This document shows positions 1-9,111 of a stretch of 13,242 nucleotides of DNA, one piece after another. The notes below the pieces were generated by a model. That model searched no databases and was not told where the DNA came from. It worked only from the letters and a program-made list of their open reading frames with translations. This DNA is from Alphaproteobacteria bacterium HGW-Alphaproteobacteria-13 (lineage in GTDB: Bacteria > Pseudomonadota > Alphaproteobacteria > Sphingomonadales > Sphingomonadaceae). Every line of letters starts with the position of its first letter. Position 1 is the stretch's first letter. The stretch covers positions 1 to 13,242 of the forward strand of contig PHEM01000055.1 of assembly GCA_002842935.1 (NCBI GenBank). Reading direction: 5' to 3'. The translations under genes and the position numbers were made by a program.

Positions 1-1147
1 CGCGCTCGATCGTCTCGCACGAGCCATCGATGCAATAGACGTCGCCGTCGCAGATGAACTGGCTGGTATCGGCAGGCTGGTCCGGGACAGGGCAGTCGTA
101 GACCCGCTCCCAGGTCCGACAGGGCTCACCCGAAAGGCAGTCCTCACGCACCAGCGAGCAGCCGGGCGTGCTTTCCAGCGTCTGGCAGTCCTGGGCTTCG
201 GTAAATTGGGCGCAGGTATAGCTGCGCGACCACGCCCAGCACGGCTGGGTGACCGCGATGCCATCGACGATCCGGGTGACAGGATCGCTGTCGGTGCAGG
301 TTTCGGTGTCCTGCTGGCATGAATTGTCCGCGGCAAGGCCCGCGCACTGGCTTTCATCGCGGCTCGTCGTGACGACATTTTCGCCGGTCACGCTGTAGGG
401 CGTCGCGCCATCGACCGGCGCGGTGCAGCTTACGAGATCGACGCGCAGGTCGCCCGAGTTGCAGCCCCAGTAGATACCGAGATAGGAATCGCACAGATTG
501 ATCGGATAGGACTGCGTGACCGTGCACTGCGGCGCCGGGTAGCGATTGCAATTGTAGATCGAAGCCGGATCGACGCCGCTCCCGCCGACGCAGTAGTAGC
601 CATAAACCTGCCGCTGCTCGATCGTGGCATTCAGCGTCACCGGGCAGGTTCTGGTTTCCTGGGTCGCGGTAAAGCCGACGTTGCAGGTCGCCATGTAGCG
701 CGCTGCCGTGCCGGTTCCCGGAGGCAGGGGGACGCAGCGACCCTGGCTCCCGCTAATGCTCATGCCGCTCGTGTAGGAGAGCGGATCGTCGTTGATGACA
801 TTGCTGCGCGCGACAACCGCGTCGAGGTCCTGGGGCGCGAACTGCGCACGGCGATCCATGGAATCGCGCATGGTCCGGTATCCGGTGTTCGCCGTTGCCT
901 GGCTCGCGGCTTCACGCGCCATCCGGTCAGGATCGTCGAAATAGCCTGACTGGTTAGGGACTCCCCCAAAATTGGGAACGCGGTTTGCGTCCGGGTCAGT
1001 CGTAGCCGCGCTCTGCGCTGCGGCCGCCCTGTCGCGCCCGAACGCCTTGCCGTCCGCTTTGGCGGCATCGGTCGTGGTTTGTGCCGAGACGCTTGTCGGC
1101 ACACTGGCGCAGGCGAGGCAGAGAAGAGGGAGGAGAAGCCGCTTCAT
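1..1147 (-). CDS. traN: TraN, outer-membrane mating-pair stabilisation protein (3' end beyond window)
   Basis: The frame is open from an ATG at 1147 to the left edge, giving the first 382 residues with no stop. The start shares an ATGA overlap with the trbC stop. Residues 1-22 form a signal peptide (MKR, then a leucine-rich core, ending VSA|Q). Residues 23-137 are free of cysteine and rich in Ala, Asp and Arg. From C138 onward I count 22 cysteines, in short motifs such as YNC, PQC, WGC, ETC, YTC, YDC and VYC. A long secreted cysteine-rich protein directly after trbC is the signature of TraN, which in F is an outer-membrane protein of about 600 residues that contacts the recipient surface and stabilises mating pairs. 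About 200 or more C-terminal residues should therefore lie outside the window. The identification rests on position, signal peptide and cysteine pattern; receptor specificity cannot be judged. Confidence 0.9.
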   Translation of the reverse strand, partial: MKRLLLPLLCLACASVPTSVSAQTTTDAAKADGKAFGRDRAAAAQSAATTDPDANRVPNFGGVPNQSGYFDDPDRMAREAASQATANTGYRTMRDSMDRRAQFAPQDLDAVVARSNVINDDPLSYTSGMSISGSQGRCVPLPPGTGTAARYMATCNVGFTATQETRTCPVTLNATIEQRQVYGYYCVGGSGVDPASIYNCNRYPAPQCTVTQSYPINLCDSYLGIYWGCNSGDLRVDLVSCTAPVDGATPYSVTGENVVTTSRDESQCAGLAADNSCQQDTETCTDSDPVTRIVDGIAVTQPCWAWSRSYTCAQFTEAQDCQTLESTPGCSLVREDCLSGEPCRTWERVYDCPVPDQPADTSQFICDGDVYCIDGSCETIER

Positions 1148-1904
1148 GGGACACTCCGTTGCAGGCGGGCAAGATGCAGGGATGCGAGCAGGGCGCCGGG
1201 CCCGCCGCCTTGCGCGAAGGTTTCGAGCGCGTAGGACACGCTCACATTACCGCTCATCCGGTCGTGGGGCGGAACCTGGGTCCGGCAATCGAAGCCATCG
1301 CAGAGATCGAAATCGCTGCTGGTCACCACATAGGTGGGGACCGCCTCGATCCCGAAGGCGCGAAACAGGCGCGGATCGATGCCGACCGCATCGAGCTTGC
1401 CGCCGTCCCCTGCGACTTTCGCGAGCGCTGCGGTCAGGGTCTTGGCGCTGCCTCCTGGCAGCCCGCGAAGCACGACCACACCGCCTGCACGGGCGACGTC
1501 GTCCGCCATGGCGCGCAAGGCCGCCGGCGGCATCGAGAGCGAAGCGAAGGCGATGAAGCGGGGGGCTTCGCCCAGACCATCGCTTGCCATGGTACCCGCG
1601 TCGGCCACCATCTTGTCGAAGTCGAAGACGTCCTCGCTTTCTGGCCGCGCGGATTTTGCCGCCTGCTCGGTGTAGCGCTTGCCATGCGCCTGGGCTTCGG
1701 CGGCGCTGTCATTGGCTTGGCTCAGGACCGCCTCGGCGCGCGCGCGGGCACTGGCGGCAAGCGCATCGGCTTCGCTCGCCTCGACCTTGGCGCGGGCGCG
1801 GATTGCTTCGAGATCGAGCTCCGGCTCGCTCGTCTGCGCCGCAGCTCCCGCGATAGCGGCCGCGCCAGTGATCGACGCGATTACAAGGAGATGAGGGAAT
1901 ATTT

Positions 1905-1908
<4 letters not shown>
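1144..1908 (-). CDS. trbC: TrbC, type-F periplasmic pilus assembly protein
   Basis: 254 residues from the ATG at 1908, which overlaps the traU stop as ATGA. Residues 1-24 are a signal peptide (ends AGAAAQ). Residues about 32-85 are Ala/Glu/Arg-rich and probably a helical or coiled-coil arm. From about 116 the TrbC fold begins: a FIAFASLSMPP strand-turn segment, a GGVVVLRGLPGG strand, and FGIEAVPTYVV with a probable cis-proline at 191, as in thioredoxin-like folds. No CxxC active site is present; the two cysteines C203 and C208 lie in a DLCDGFDC segment. In F, TrbC (about 212 residues) acts in the periplasm with TraW in pilus assembly, so this homologue has a longer N-terminal arm. The traU-trbC-traN order is the same as in F. 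Confidence in the family is high. Confidence 0.93.
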
Positions 1909-2929
<1,021 letters not shown>

Positions 2930-2933
<4 letters not shown>

Positions 2934-3574
2934 GACGATGCGCGCTCCTTGGGGCGAACCGGCTGCTCGGTAATGATGAGGATGCGGCCCTGCTGCTCGA
3001 CGGTCGCGGGCACGGCGCGGATGCCGAAATGCTTCACGAGGCTGCCGCCCTGGTCGAAATAGAAACGGCGCTGGCGGGCCTTCATCAGTTCGAGCGGCGC
3101 GCCGCGTACGAGGATGAGTTTGGCCTTGGTGCTTGCATAGCGCCGGGTTGCCCAGACAAGCTGCTCGGGGTCATCCCCGTCGAGGAATACCAGCGGCACA
3201 CGCAGCGGTACGGTGTCGAGCGGATTGACTTGGCTGCCGGCCGCCACGATCACCCGGCCCTTGTCGTCGGCAATGTCGCGCTCGACGCTGATCGTCGGAT
3301 CGAAGCGCCAGCTGCGCGCTGCCGCCGCAGCATTGATGCCTGCGACTGGCTCAGGGCGGTTGACCCGCGCTATCGTGCGCCGCTTCAGCTCCTCGTTGAG
3401 CTTGGCCGTCTCGCCGGTCTTCTCGAGATGGGTGAGACGCGCATGGATTTGTTCGAGCAGGTCAGGCTCGATCACGGACCAGACCGTGCCTTGCTGGCCG
3501 TAGTCGCGGGCGCTTGCCGGCGCGGCCATCAGAAGAGCAGCTACGAGGAAAGGGGCGGCGCGAAGCGGTGTCAC
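2930..3574 (-). CDS. traW: TraW, type-F conjugal transfer protein
   Basis: 214 residues from a GTG at 3574. The GTG overlaps the stop of the upstream peptidase gene (GTGA) and has GGGAGG eight bases upstream; an in-frame ATG further upstream at 3619 would lie well inside the peptidase gene and has no such support. Residues 1-22 form a signal peptide (ends PASA|RD). TraW landmarks follow in order: GTVWSVIEPDLL (29-40), WRFDPTI (89-95), AGSQVNPLD (112-120), LVFLDGDDPEQLVWA (128-142), KLILVRG (152-158), FYFDQGGSLVKHFGI (171-185) and VPATVEQ (188-194). TraW is a periplasmic protein that works with TrbC in F-pilus assembly. The C-terminal part resembles the thioredoxin-like fold of TrbC but has no cysteine. 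Confidence 0.95.
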
Positions 3575-4095
3575 AGGATCGGCCTCCCGACCCCGAGAAT
3601 GCGCCTGGCGCAGATCCACCCGATCGCCGCATAGCGGCTGTCGAAACCGTCCTTGTGCGCGGTGGTGACGAAATAGCAGCCTTGAGGCACCACGCCTGTC
3701 GGACCGAGCGCCAGCGGCTCGCCGAAACGGCTTGCGCGCTTGGCTACCGCAACCTTGCGGCCATTGACGAAGAAGCTGCGCTCCTTTTCGGTCACGATAT
3801 CGCCTGGCATGCCGCTCACCTTCTTGCCGAACGGTTTGGGCTTCTTGCCGAAGTGCCTTTCGAGCAGCGGCGAGGCGGGCGGATCGAACAGGATGATCTC
3901 GCCGCGCTGCGGCAGCGCGCCCCGATCGAGCCAGATCGCCCAGTAAGGCAGGCTCGGACTGGCGTTGATCATCAGCGCATGGTCCTTAGAGAAGGCGGCG
4001 AGCGAGGTGAGCGCGAGCGCTGCCGCGCCAAGCCCTGCCCACAGCGCGAGGCGCCGCCCGGTTGGCGAGTGGAGGACAAGATCAGCGGCGCGCAT
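3571..4095 (-). CDS. traF: TraF-like S26 (signal-peptidase family) conjugative peptidase
   Basis: 174 residues from the ATG at 4095, with GGGAG nine bases upstream and a 14-base overlap with the end of trbI. Residues 14-35 form one membrane anchor. The motif NASPSLPYW places the likely catalytic Ser at 48, by analogy with the SMP motif of the RP4 TraF and LepB families. The likely general-base Lys is K91, in KKVSGMPGDIV, which matches the KRxxGxPGD box. The C-terminal YFVTTAHKDGFDSRYAAIGW resembles the LepB box with FVxGDNxxxSxDSRxxG. RP4 TraF matures and cyclises the pilin TrbC, and homologues occur in R27 (TrhF) and related systems, so this enzyme may process the TraA-type pilin encoded at 12092 (inference). 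It is not the F-plasmid TraF mating-pair protein despite sharing the name. Family assignment is firm, substrate is not. Confidence 0.92.
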   Translation of the reverse strand: MRAADLVLHSPTGRRLALWAGLGAAALALTSLAAFSKDHALMINASPSLPYWAIWLDRGALPQRGEIILFDPPASPLLERHFGKKPKPFGKKVSGMPGDIVTEKERSFFVNGRKVAVAKRASRFGEPLALGPTGVVPQGCYFVTTAHKDGFDSRYAAIGWICARRILGVGRPIL

Positions 4096-4489
4096 CGGGA
4101 ATGGCTCCCACGCGGCGCGCGACATCGGCGCGCACGGCTTCGGTGAGATCGGGCGTGCTGCCGGCCACCACCGCTTCGGCGACAAGCACCGTGCGGCCCT
4201 CGCGGCCCAGATGTTCGACCGAGGCTTCGATCGCCTGGAGGTAGGCTTGGACGCGCATTTTGGTTTCTTCTGGGGGTCGGCCTGCGCGCGCCTCGGCTTC
4301 GATGAAGTCGCCCATGATGCGGCTCAGCTGCACGGTCACCACTTCGCGCTTGTCGAGCGCGAGCAGCTTGTCGGTCGCCCAGACGCCCCAGAGCGCCGAG
4401 CCAACCATGCAAAAACCAAGCGCGACGGCGGTCCAGTTCACCGCACCCATGCGGCCGCGCAGGGACTGTGTTGCCAATATGTTCTTCAC
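4082..4489 (-). CDS. trbI: TrbI, type-F conjugal transfer inner-membrane protein
   Basis: 135 residues from a GTG at 4489, which overlaps the upstream stop as GTGA and has GGGAG seven bases upstream. An internal ATG at 4450 is the alternative and gives 122 residues. A single membrane helix covers about residues 17-37 (WTAVALGFCMVGSALWGVWA). It is followed by a charged helical part containing QLSRIMGDFI and a short variable tail. The N-in, single-pass layout, the size (F TrbI is 128 residues) and the place between traC and traW all match TrbI, which in F influences pilus retraction and is not strictly essential. The family call rests on architecture and gene order more than on strong motifs. 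Confidence 0.85.
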   Translation of the reverse strand: MKNILATQSLRGRMGAVNWTAVALGFCMVGSALWGVWATDKLLALDKREVVTVQLSRIMGDFIEAEARAGRPPEETKMRVQAYLQAIEASVEHLGREGRTVLVAEAVVAGSTPDLTEAVRADVARRVGAIPDARR

Positions 4490-4881
4490 AGCTTTTCTCC
4501 CGAAAGCTCGCGCTCGAGATCGTTGATGAAGCGCGGCAGGCGCCAGACCACGACGAGCGTGGCGACACCGATGAGGACGAACTTGAACTCGTCGAGGAAG
4601 CCAATCTGGCGGTCCTGCTCGGCGCCCAAGAAGCGGTCCGAAATATTGGCGAGATGGGCGAAGAAGACCCCGGCGTCGCCGCCAGAAATCAAAAGGAAGA
4701 AGAGCAGCGGAAGTCCGAGCGCCATGAGGTAGCTCGAGGCGAGGAAGGTGCTGCCGCGAAGCACGATGTAGCAAAGGTCGGCGGCATGGGAGCGCCAGCC
4801 CTTAGCCGGCAGATCGAGGCTTTCGCCGTCGGCACGGGCATCCTGGGCCCGGTCGATCGGCGTGACGAGATGGAGTGGCAT
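4486..4881 (-). CDS. Unrecognised 131-residue membrane protein between traC and trbI
   Basis: 131 residues from the ATG at 4881. The Shine-Dalgarno match is weak: AAGGA about 12 bases upstream. The gene lies 32 bases after the traC stop and its own stop overlaps the trbI GTG, so it is a real member of the operon. The soluble N-terminal 35 residues are polar. Hydrophobic stretches run at about 44-67 (FLASSYLMALGLPLLFFLLI) and 100-117 (FVLIGVATLVVVW), joined by a charged loop, and the C-terminus is charged. This predicts a two-pass inner-membrane protein with both ends in the cytoplasm. F has no counterpart directly between traC and trbI. I do not recognise a family. Position suggests a role at the inner-membrane platform near TraC or TrbI (inference). 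Confidence 0.85.
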   Translation of the reverse strand: MPLHLVTPIDRAQDARADGESLDLPAKGWRSHAADLCYIVLRGSTFLASSYLMALGLPLLFFLLISGGDAGVFFAHLANISDRFLGAEQDRQIGFLDEFKFVLIGVATLVVVWRLPRFINDLERELSGEKL

Positions 4882-4913
4882 CGGTTTTGGGTGTCCTTGG
4901 ATGGGGGGAGAAG

Positions 4914-7460
4914 TCAGGTTCGATTGGCAAAGGCGATCCGTTCGATCGCGTCGGCAAGCTGATGGCCGCGCTCGATTTCGGCATCGATCGCGGCAAAGGT
5001 CTGGGGCGAGCTTGAGAACAGCGTTGCCGAATAGTCGTCGAGGACGAGCCGGCCGATGGCTTCGGTCTCCGGGCCCTTGATGAAGACTTCCGAATAATCG
5101 CTGCCCGAACGCTTCAGACTGCGGATCAGGGTCTCGGTGCGGTCGTCCATGTCGAGGCGCTTCGACGCCTTGAAATCGGCGATCGTCTCGGGTTTCTGCT
5201 GGAGGATCAGCATCCAGTCGCTGTTTTCGAGCGCCGCCGTTGCTCCGTCGGACTTGTAATAGTCGTTGAGCGACTGGGTCGCGGTCGCAAGCGCGCCGCC
5301 GTACTTGCGGCAGGTGCGGGCATAGGTCTCGACGAACTCGCCCATCGAGCCGCCCTTGAGCATCGACCAGGCCTCGTCGATCAGCAGCAGCTTGCGGACC
5401 TGACGGGGCGAACGCGTCATCGCCTGGCTGGTCATGAACATGATTGCGGAAAGGACGACCGCCCTCAGCTCCTCGCGGCTCGCAAGGTCGGACATCTCGA
5501 AGACGGTGAAATCGGCATCAAGGTCGAGGCTCGCCTGACCCTCGAAGAAGGCGCCGTAGGTGCCCCCGGCCATGTAGGGAGCGAGCGAGGTCGCGAGGTC
5601 GGCTGCGGCCTCATTCCCGAGACCTGCGAGAGCCTCCCCCACGCCGGTGATTGTCGCCGCCACGCCATGCTCGCTCCAGACAGCATTGACTGCCCGGTCG
5701 ATGAGCCCGCGCTCGCTGTCGGTGAGCTTCGCGCTGTGGCGCGCCATCTGGCCGACGATCGACTTCACCATGGCAAAGCAGTCGAGGCGATAATCCTCGT
5801 CCTCGGCGGCCCGCGCGGCATCGATCATCGAGAACGGATTGAGACAGAAGCCCGCCTTCATCGTGAACTCGACGAAGCGGCCGCCTTGCAGCTTCACCGA
5901 ATGCTCGAAGCTGCGACCGTCGTCGATGACCACGACCTGAGCGCCAGCGCCGCGCAGCGCCGCGCACATTTCCTGCAGCAGCACTGACTTGCCCGATCCC
6001 GACTTGCCGCAGATCGCGACATTGTGGTTCCCAGCATCGTTCTCGAACGGCGACCAGAAGAAGGGCTGGCCGCGCCGGCCCACGAACAGCAGGTGCGGAT
6101 GGACGCTGCCGAGATACTCGCCCTGCATGGGAGCGATATTGGCCGCTGTCGTCGAGAGCACGGTCTTGAAGCGCTTGAGGCGCTCCATGTCCGCGCCAAG
6201 CCCATCGGCCAGCGTCATCGGCATGGCCGCGAGCAGCCCCTGGATCTGAAGGTAGCGCTCGTCGGCAAGATCCCAGCCCGCCGCCTTGTAGATCGACTTG
6301 ATTGCGCGTTCGTCGCGGTCCCCGCGGCCGAGCGGGGAGTAGGTCGTCAGACCATAGAAGACCCGCACCAAACGCCGGCCTTCCTGCAGCTCGGATTGCA
6401 CATGCTGCCACTCGGCCGCCTGCTCGCCGATGCGGGGCAGAAAACGCGCGCTGCGCGTTCCGGCAAGGCTCGTCGTACGCATGAATTTGAAGCCGGCCTT
6501 GGCCGAAGCGGCTTCCTGGTCTGGATAGACAAGGCACAGCATCGTCGCGGCCGGGCAGGGGAAGCGCAGCTTGTCGGTGAACATGTCGCCTATAAGCCGC
6601 GCGCATTCCCACGGCGCCCAACGCTGGGGCATGTTGCGCGAGGAAAAATGCCGCACGTCGAACGCATCGGGGTAGACTGTGCCGATCTCGGGAACGCCGT
6701 CTTCGATCTTGCCCGTCGCACGAAACCGCTCGGTGACGAGCCGCATCCGGTCTTCGTGGATGATGAGCTCGATGTCGTGCCGGATTGCCTGGGCCGCGAT
6801 CGCGTCGTTGGGATTGTAGGGTACGGCATCGTCTTGCGGCGCGGTGGTCGGCGAGGTCAGGTCGTCGATGATCGCGATCAGTTGCTGCGGCTCGACTTCG
6901 GCGACGCCCAGGTTGAGCGATTTGAGCATGGCAATGAGGCCGTCGCGGGTCTGCTTGAGATCTTCGTTGCTGACCGCCTTGGCGGCAGGCACGCCGACGG
7001 AAACGATGACCTGATGGTGCCGGGCGTGAAAGGGCGCATCCTGCGAGCCCGATTCCCAGACAAGGCCGTAGAGCCGACGTGCGCGGTGACGGGCAATCGC
7101 CTCGTAGACGCCGCCCTGGACATAGCGCGGCGCAAACCAGGGTGCGACGATCCGGCTGATGCGCGGGGATGCGAGATGCAGGACCTGGAGACAGGCGCCT
7201 GCCGGAAGCCCTTCGGAGAAGAACGACCCGAGGATCTCGCCGGTGCGTTCGTCCGCCCCGATCAGAGGAGTGACCGAAAGCACGAAGCCTTTCGAGCGCG
7301 CGTTGAAATAGAGCCGGCTCGCCGGATCATAGACCCGGTAAGGGAGCCAGTCCGATAGCAGGTCGAGCATCAGGGAAGGCCGGTCATGTTCGGCGTGCTC
7401 GGCATCGCCCAGAAGCCCGGTAAGGAGCCTGTCGACGATCGTCTTGAGTTTCTCGGCCAT
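4914..7460 (-). CDS. traC: TraC, VirB4-like type IV secretion ATPase
   Basis: 848 residues from the ATG at 7460, whose first base is the last base of the traV stop (TGATG), with GGAG eight bases upstream. A GTG one codon earlier at 7463 is an equally in-frame alternative. The N-terminal half is the TraC_F_IV region, with YRVYDPASRLYFN near 42-54. The C-terminal half is a VirB4/TraG-type P-loop domain: Walker A GKSGSGKS at about 485-492, VVVIDDGRSFE at about 510-520, Walker B KLLLIDEAWSML at about 690-701, and an RKYGG...TQSLND segment just after. F TraC is about 875 residues. This peripheral inner-membrane ATPase powers pilus assembly. All motifs are intact, so the protein is expected to be active. 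Confidence 0.97.
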   Translation of the reverse strand: MAEKLKTIVDRLLTGLLGDAEHAEHDRPSLMLDLLSDWLPYRVYDPASRLYFNARSKGFVLSVTPLIGADERTGEILGSFFSEGLPAGACLQVLHLASPRISRIVAPWFAPRYVQGGVYEAIARHRARRLYGLVWESGSQDAPFHARHHQVIVSVGVPAAKAVSNEDLKQTRDGLIAMLKSLNLGVAEVEPQQLIAIIDDLTSPTTAPQDDAVPYNPNDAIAAQAIRHDIELIIHEDRMRLVTERFRATGKIEDGVPEIGTVYPDAFDVRHFSSRNMPQRWAPWECARLIGDMFTDKLRFPCPAATMLCLVYPDQEAASAKAGFKFMRTTSLAGTRSARFLPRIGEQAAEWQHVQSELQEGRRLVRVFYGLTTYSPLGRGDRDERAIKSIYKAAGWDLADERYLQIQGLLAAMPMTLADGLGADMERLKRFKTVLSTTAANIAPMQGEYLGSVHPHLLFVGRRGQPFFWSPFENDAGNHNVAICGKSGSGKSVLLQEMCAALRGAGAQVVVIDDGRSFEHSVKLQGGRFVEFTMKAGFCLNPFSMIDAARAAEDEDYRLDCFAMVKSIVGQMARHSAKLTDSERGLIDRAVNAVWSEHGVAATITGVGEALAGLGNEAAADLATSLAPYMAGGTYGAFFEGQASLDLDADFTVFEMSDLASREELRAVVLSAIMFMTSQAMTRSPRQVRKLLLIDEAWSMLKGGSMGEFVETYARTCRKYGGALATATQSLNDYYKSDGATAALENSDWMLILQQKPETIADFKASKRLDMDDRTETLIRSLKRSGSDYSEVFIKGPETEAIGRLVLDDYSATLFSSSPQTFAAIDAEIERGHQLADAIERIAFANRT

Positions 7461-8203
7461 CACTTGGGCTCCTTCTGTGCCTTGGCGGCGTTCTTGGCGG
7501 CCTCGATTGCCTCGATGGTCGGGAAGATCAGCGGAGCTTTGTCGGCAGAGGGCCGAGGGGTTCGATCATGCGGGGGCTGCGCCATGTCGAACCCCTCGAC
7601 CGCCGGTGCGCTCGCACCGGCGACCGCCTCGCGCGCCGTGGAGGGGAGGACCAGCGGCGAGGCAGAAGGGATGTCCTCAAGCGAGGACGAAGGCTGAAAG
7701 GGCTGTCCGAGATCGAACGTCCCGGCTTCAGGCTGTTCGGCCGAGGGAAGGGTCGTGGTTTCGTTCAGGAGATCGCTCTTGGCCTGTGCGGCCTTCAGCT
7801 GGCGCTTGAGCTGCCGCATCAGCGGCGGGGCGGTGTCCTCGCCTGCCTTGCGGCGCAGTTCTGCGGCCCAGCGCGGATTTTCGACCACCGCCCAGGCGAC
7901 CGCATCGTCGTGCAGCGTCCCGGTCTCATCGATATGCGCCGGAAAGACGATCCTGAGCGTACGCTCGGAGGTGCGATCCTGATCGCCGGAAGCAACGGAA
8001 ACAGGCGGACGCAAGCCACCCTGGACCGGCGCGGTCGCCGACAAATCCCTGGTCGCGCGGGCATCGATCACCTCGCTGGGTGCACAGTCGCCCTTGGGGG
8101 CACGGCAGGTGAAATCGCCTTCGATATTGGTGCCGAAGGTGGCGCAGCCGCTGGTCAGCACGGCAAGGCAGGCAGAGGCGAGAATACGGTGGGAAAATCC
8201 CAT
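7460..8203 (-). CDS. traV: TraV, outer-membrane lipoprotein of the transfer channel core
   Basis: 247 residues from the ATG at 8203, five bases after the preceding stop, with AAAGGA just upstream inside the end of that gene. Residues 1-20 form a lipoprotein signal with lipobox LTSGC, so C20 should be acylated. The mature N-terminus carries two further cysteines, C33 (DFTC) and C40 (KGDC), the conserved pair seen in TraV. The middle holds an HIDETGTLHDDA segment and a basic helix (MRQLKRQLKAAQAK). The C-terminal 100 residues are rich in Pro, Ser, Ala and Glu and look disordered. F TraV is 171 residues, so this one has a long low-complexity extension. TraV anchors the TraB-TraK channel to the outer membrane, the role of VirB7. 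Gene order traB-(dsbC)-traV-traC supports the call. Confidence 0.9.
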   Translation of the reverse strand: MGFSHRILASACLAVLTSGCATFGTNIEGDFTCRAPKGDCAPSEVIDARATRDLSATAPVQGGLRPPVSVASGDQDRTSERTLRIVFPAHIDETGTLHDDAVAWAVVENPRWAAELRRKAGEDTAPPLMRQLKRQLKAAQAKSDLLNETTTLPSAEQPEAGTFDLGQPFQPSSSLEDIPSASPLVLPSTAREAVAGASAPAVEGFDMAQPPHDRTPRPSADKAPLIFPTIEAIEAAKNAAKAQKEPK

Positions 8204-8208
8204 GACGA

Positions 8209-9111
8209 TTATCCTTTCTTGGCCGGAACGGGGGTGGCCGGCGTTTGCGGATTTTGGGCGGGTTTGAGGAATTCGCGGAGCACGGAAGCCGGGCGATACC
8301 CTTCAAGAATCGCGCCGTCGGAGGGGCGTACGATCACCGGCGTTCCGTTGAATCCATGGGCCTTGGCAAAGGCCTCGTTGGCATCGAGCCCGCTCGTGTC
8401 ACACGGCTTCGGGTTAGCGAGAGCAAGACCCGAATAGGCCATATGCAGGGACACCTCAGGGCGCGGCGAGCACAGCACCCGTTCGGCATCGCGGCGGCTG
8501 TCGGCCCCGAAGATCGAAATGGGCCGCTCCTCGACGCGCGCGCCGATCGCCTTCAGTTCGGCTTCGAGCTTCTTGCAGTAGCCGCAGTGGAAATCGGAGA
8601 AGACGACGACCTTGGGGCCGTTGGCTGGTCCCCAGGTGATCGCGCCGTTCGCGGGCAGGCCAGCGAGCGATACTTTCTGCGGGGTGGCGCGCGGGGCAGG
8701 CTGGCTTTCTTCGTTGACATTGCTCCGCCGTGCAGCACCAGCAGCCAGCAAGTCTGGGTTGAGTGCGAGGAGACGGGCTGCCGTCAGGTCTTGCCGCGCC
8801 TCCATGTCGTAGATGCGCCCGATCACCAGATATTTGGCTGCGCGATCGACATAGAACAGCGTCGATTTCGAGGCGACTTCGCACAGGCCGCCAAGGCCAT
8901 CGCAGGTGATGGCGTCGATCGGCGTCTTCGGGAGGCGCAGCTTTAGCGCGGCGCGCACCTTTGCCGTGTCGGGAGCCTGGGTCGGGGAAGCGAGGCTGGC
9001 CACGCCCCAACCCGTTGCGGCTGACAGGGCGACGACGGCAGCAACGGTCGCCACTGGTCGCAGCCAGCGCCGCGGCTTGGTCGGTGTCGGATCATTTGTG
9101 GCGGGGGTCAT
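8209..9111 (-). CDS. dsbC: DsbC-like thiol:disulfide interchange protein
   Basis: 300 residues from the ATG at 9111, overlapping the traB stop as ATGA. A membrane anchor or uncleaved signal lies at about residues 18-41. An N-terminal DsbC dimerisation-type domain (about 50-118, KVRAALKLRLPKTPIDAI, IGRIYDM) precedes a thioredoxin fold from about 157. The fold contains KVVVFSDFHCGYCKKLE with the CGYC active site at 176-179, identical to E. coli DsbC, and a cis-Pro loop GTPV (256-259). C214 and C237 sit where DsbC carries its structural disulfide. C70 and C77 in the N-terminal domain form an extra pair. The likely role is isomerisation of disulfides in secreted Tra proteins, with TraU and TraN the obvious clients. 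DsbC-like genes are common inside F-type clusters, for example TrbB in F and DsbC in IncA/C. Confidence 0.93.
   Translation of the reverse strand: MTPATNDPTPTKPRRWLRPVATVAAVVALSAATGWGVASLASPTQAPDTAKVRAALKLRLPKTPIDAITCDGLGGLCEVASKSTLFYVDRAAKYLVIGRIYDMEARQDLTAARLLALNPDLLAAGAARRSNVNEESQPAPRATPQKVSLAGLPANGAITWGPANGPKVVVFSDFHCGYCKKLEAELKAIGARVEERPISIFGADSRRDAERVLCSPRPEVSLHMAYSGLALANPKPCDTSGLDANEAFAKAHGFNGTPVIVRPSDGAILEGYRPASVLREFLKPAQNPQTPATPVPAKKG

Noticed and set aside
6024..7358. A 444-residue open frame on the plus strand opposite traC
   Set aside because: It lies wholly antisense to a clear TraC with intact ATPase motifs, has Arg/Ala/Gly-rich shadow composition, and no ribosome site or domain.
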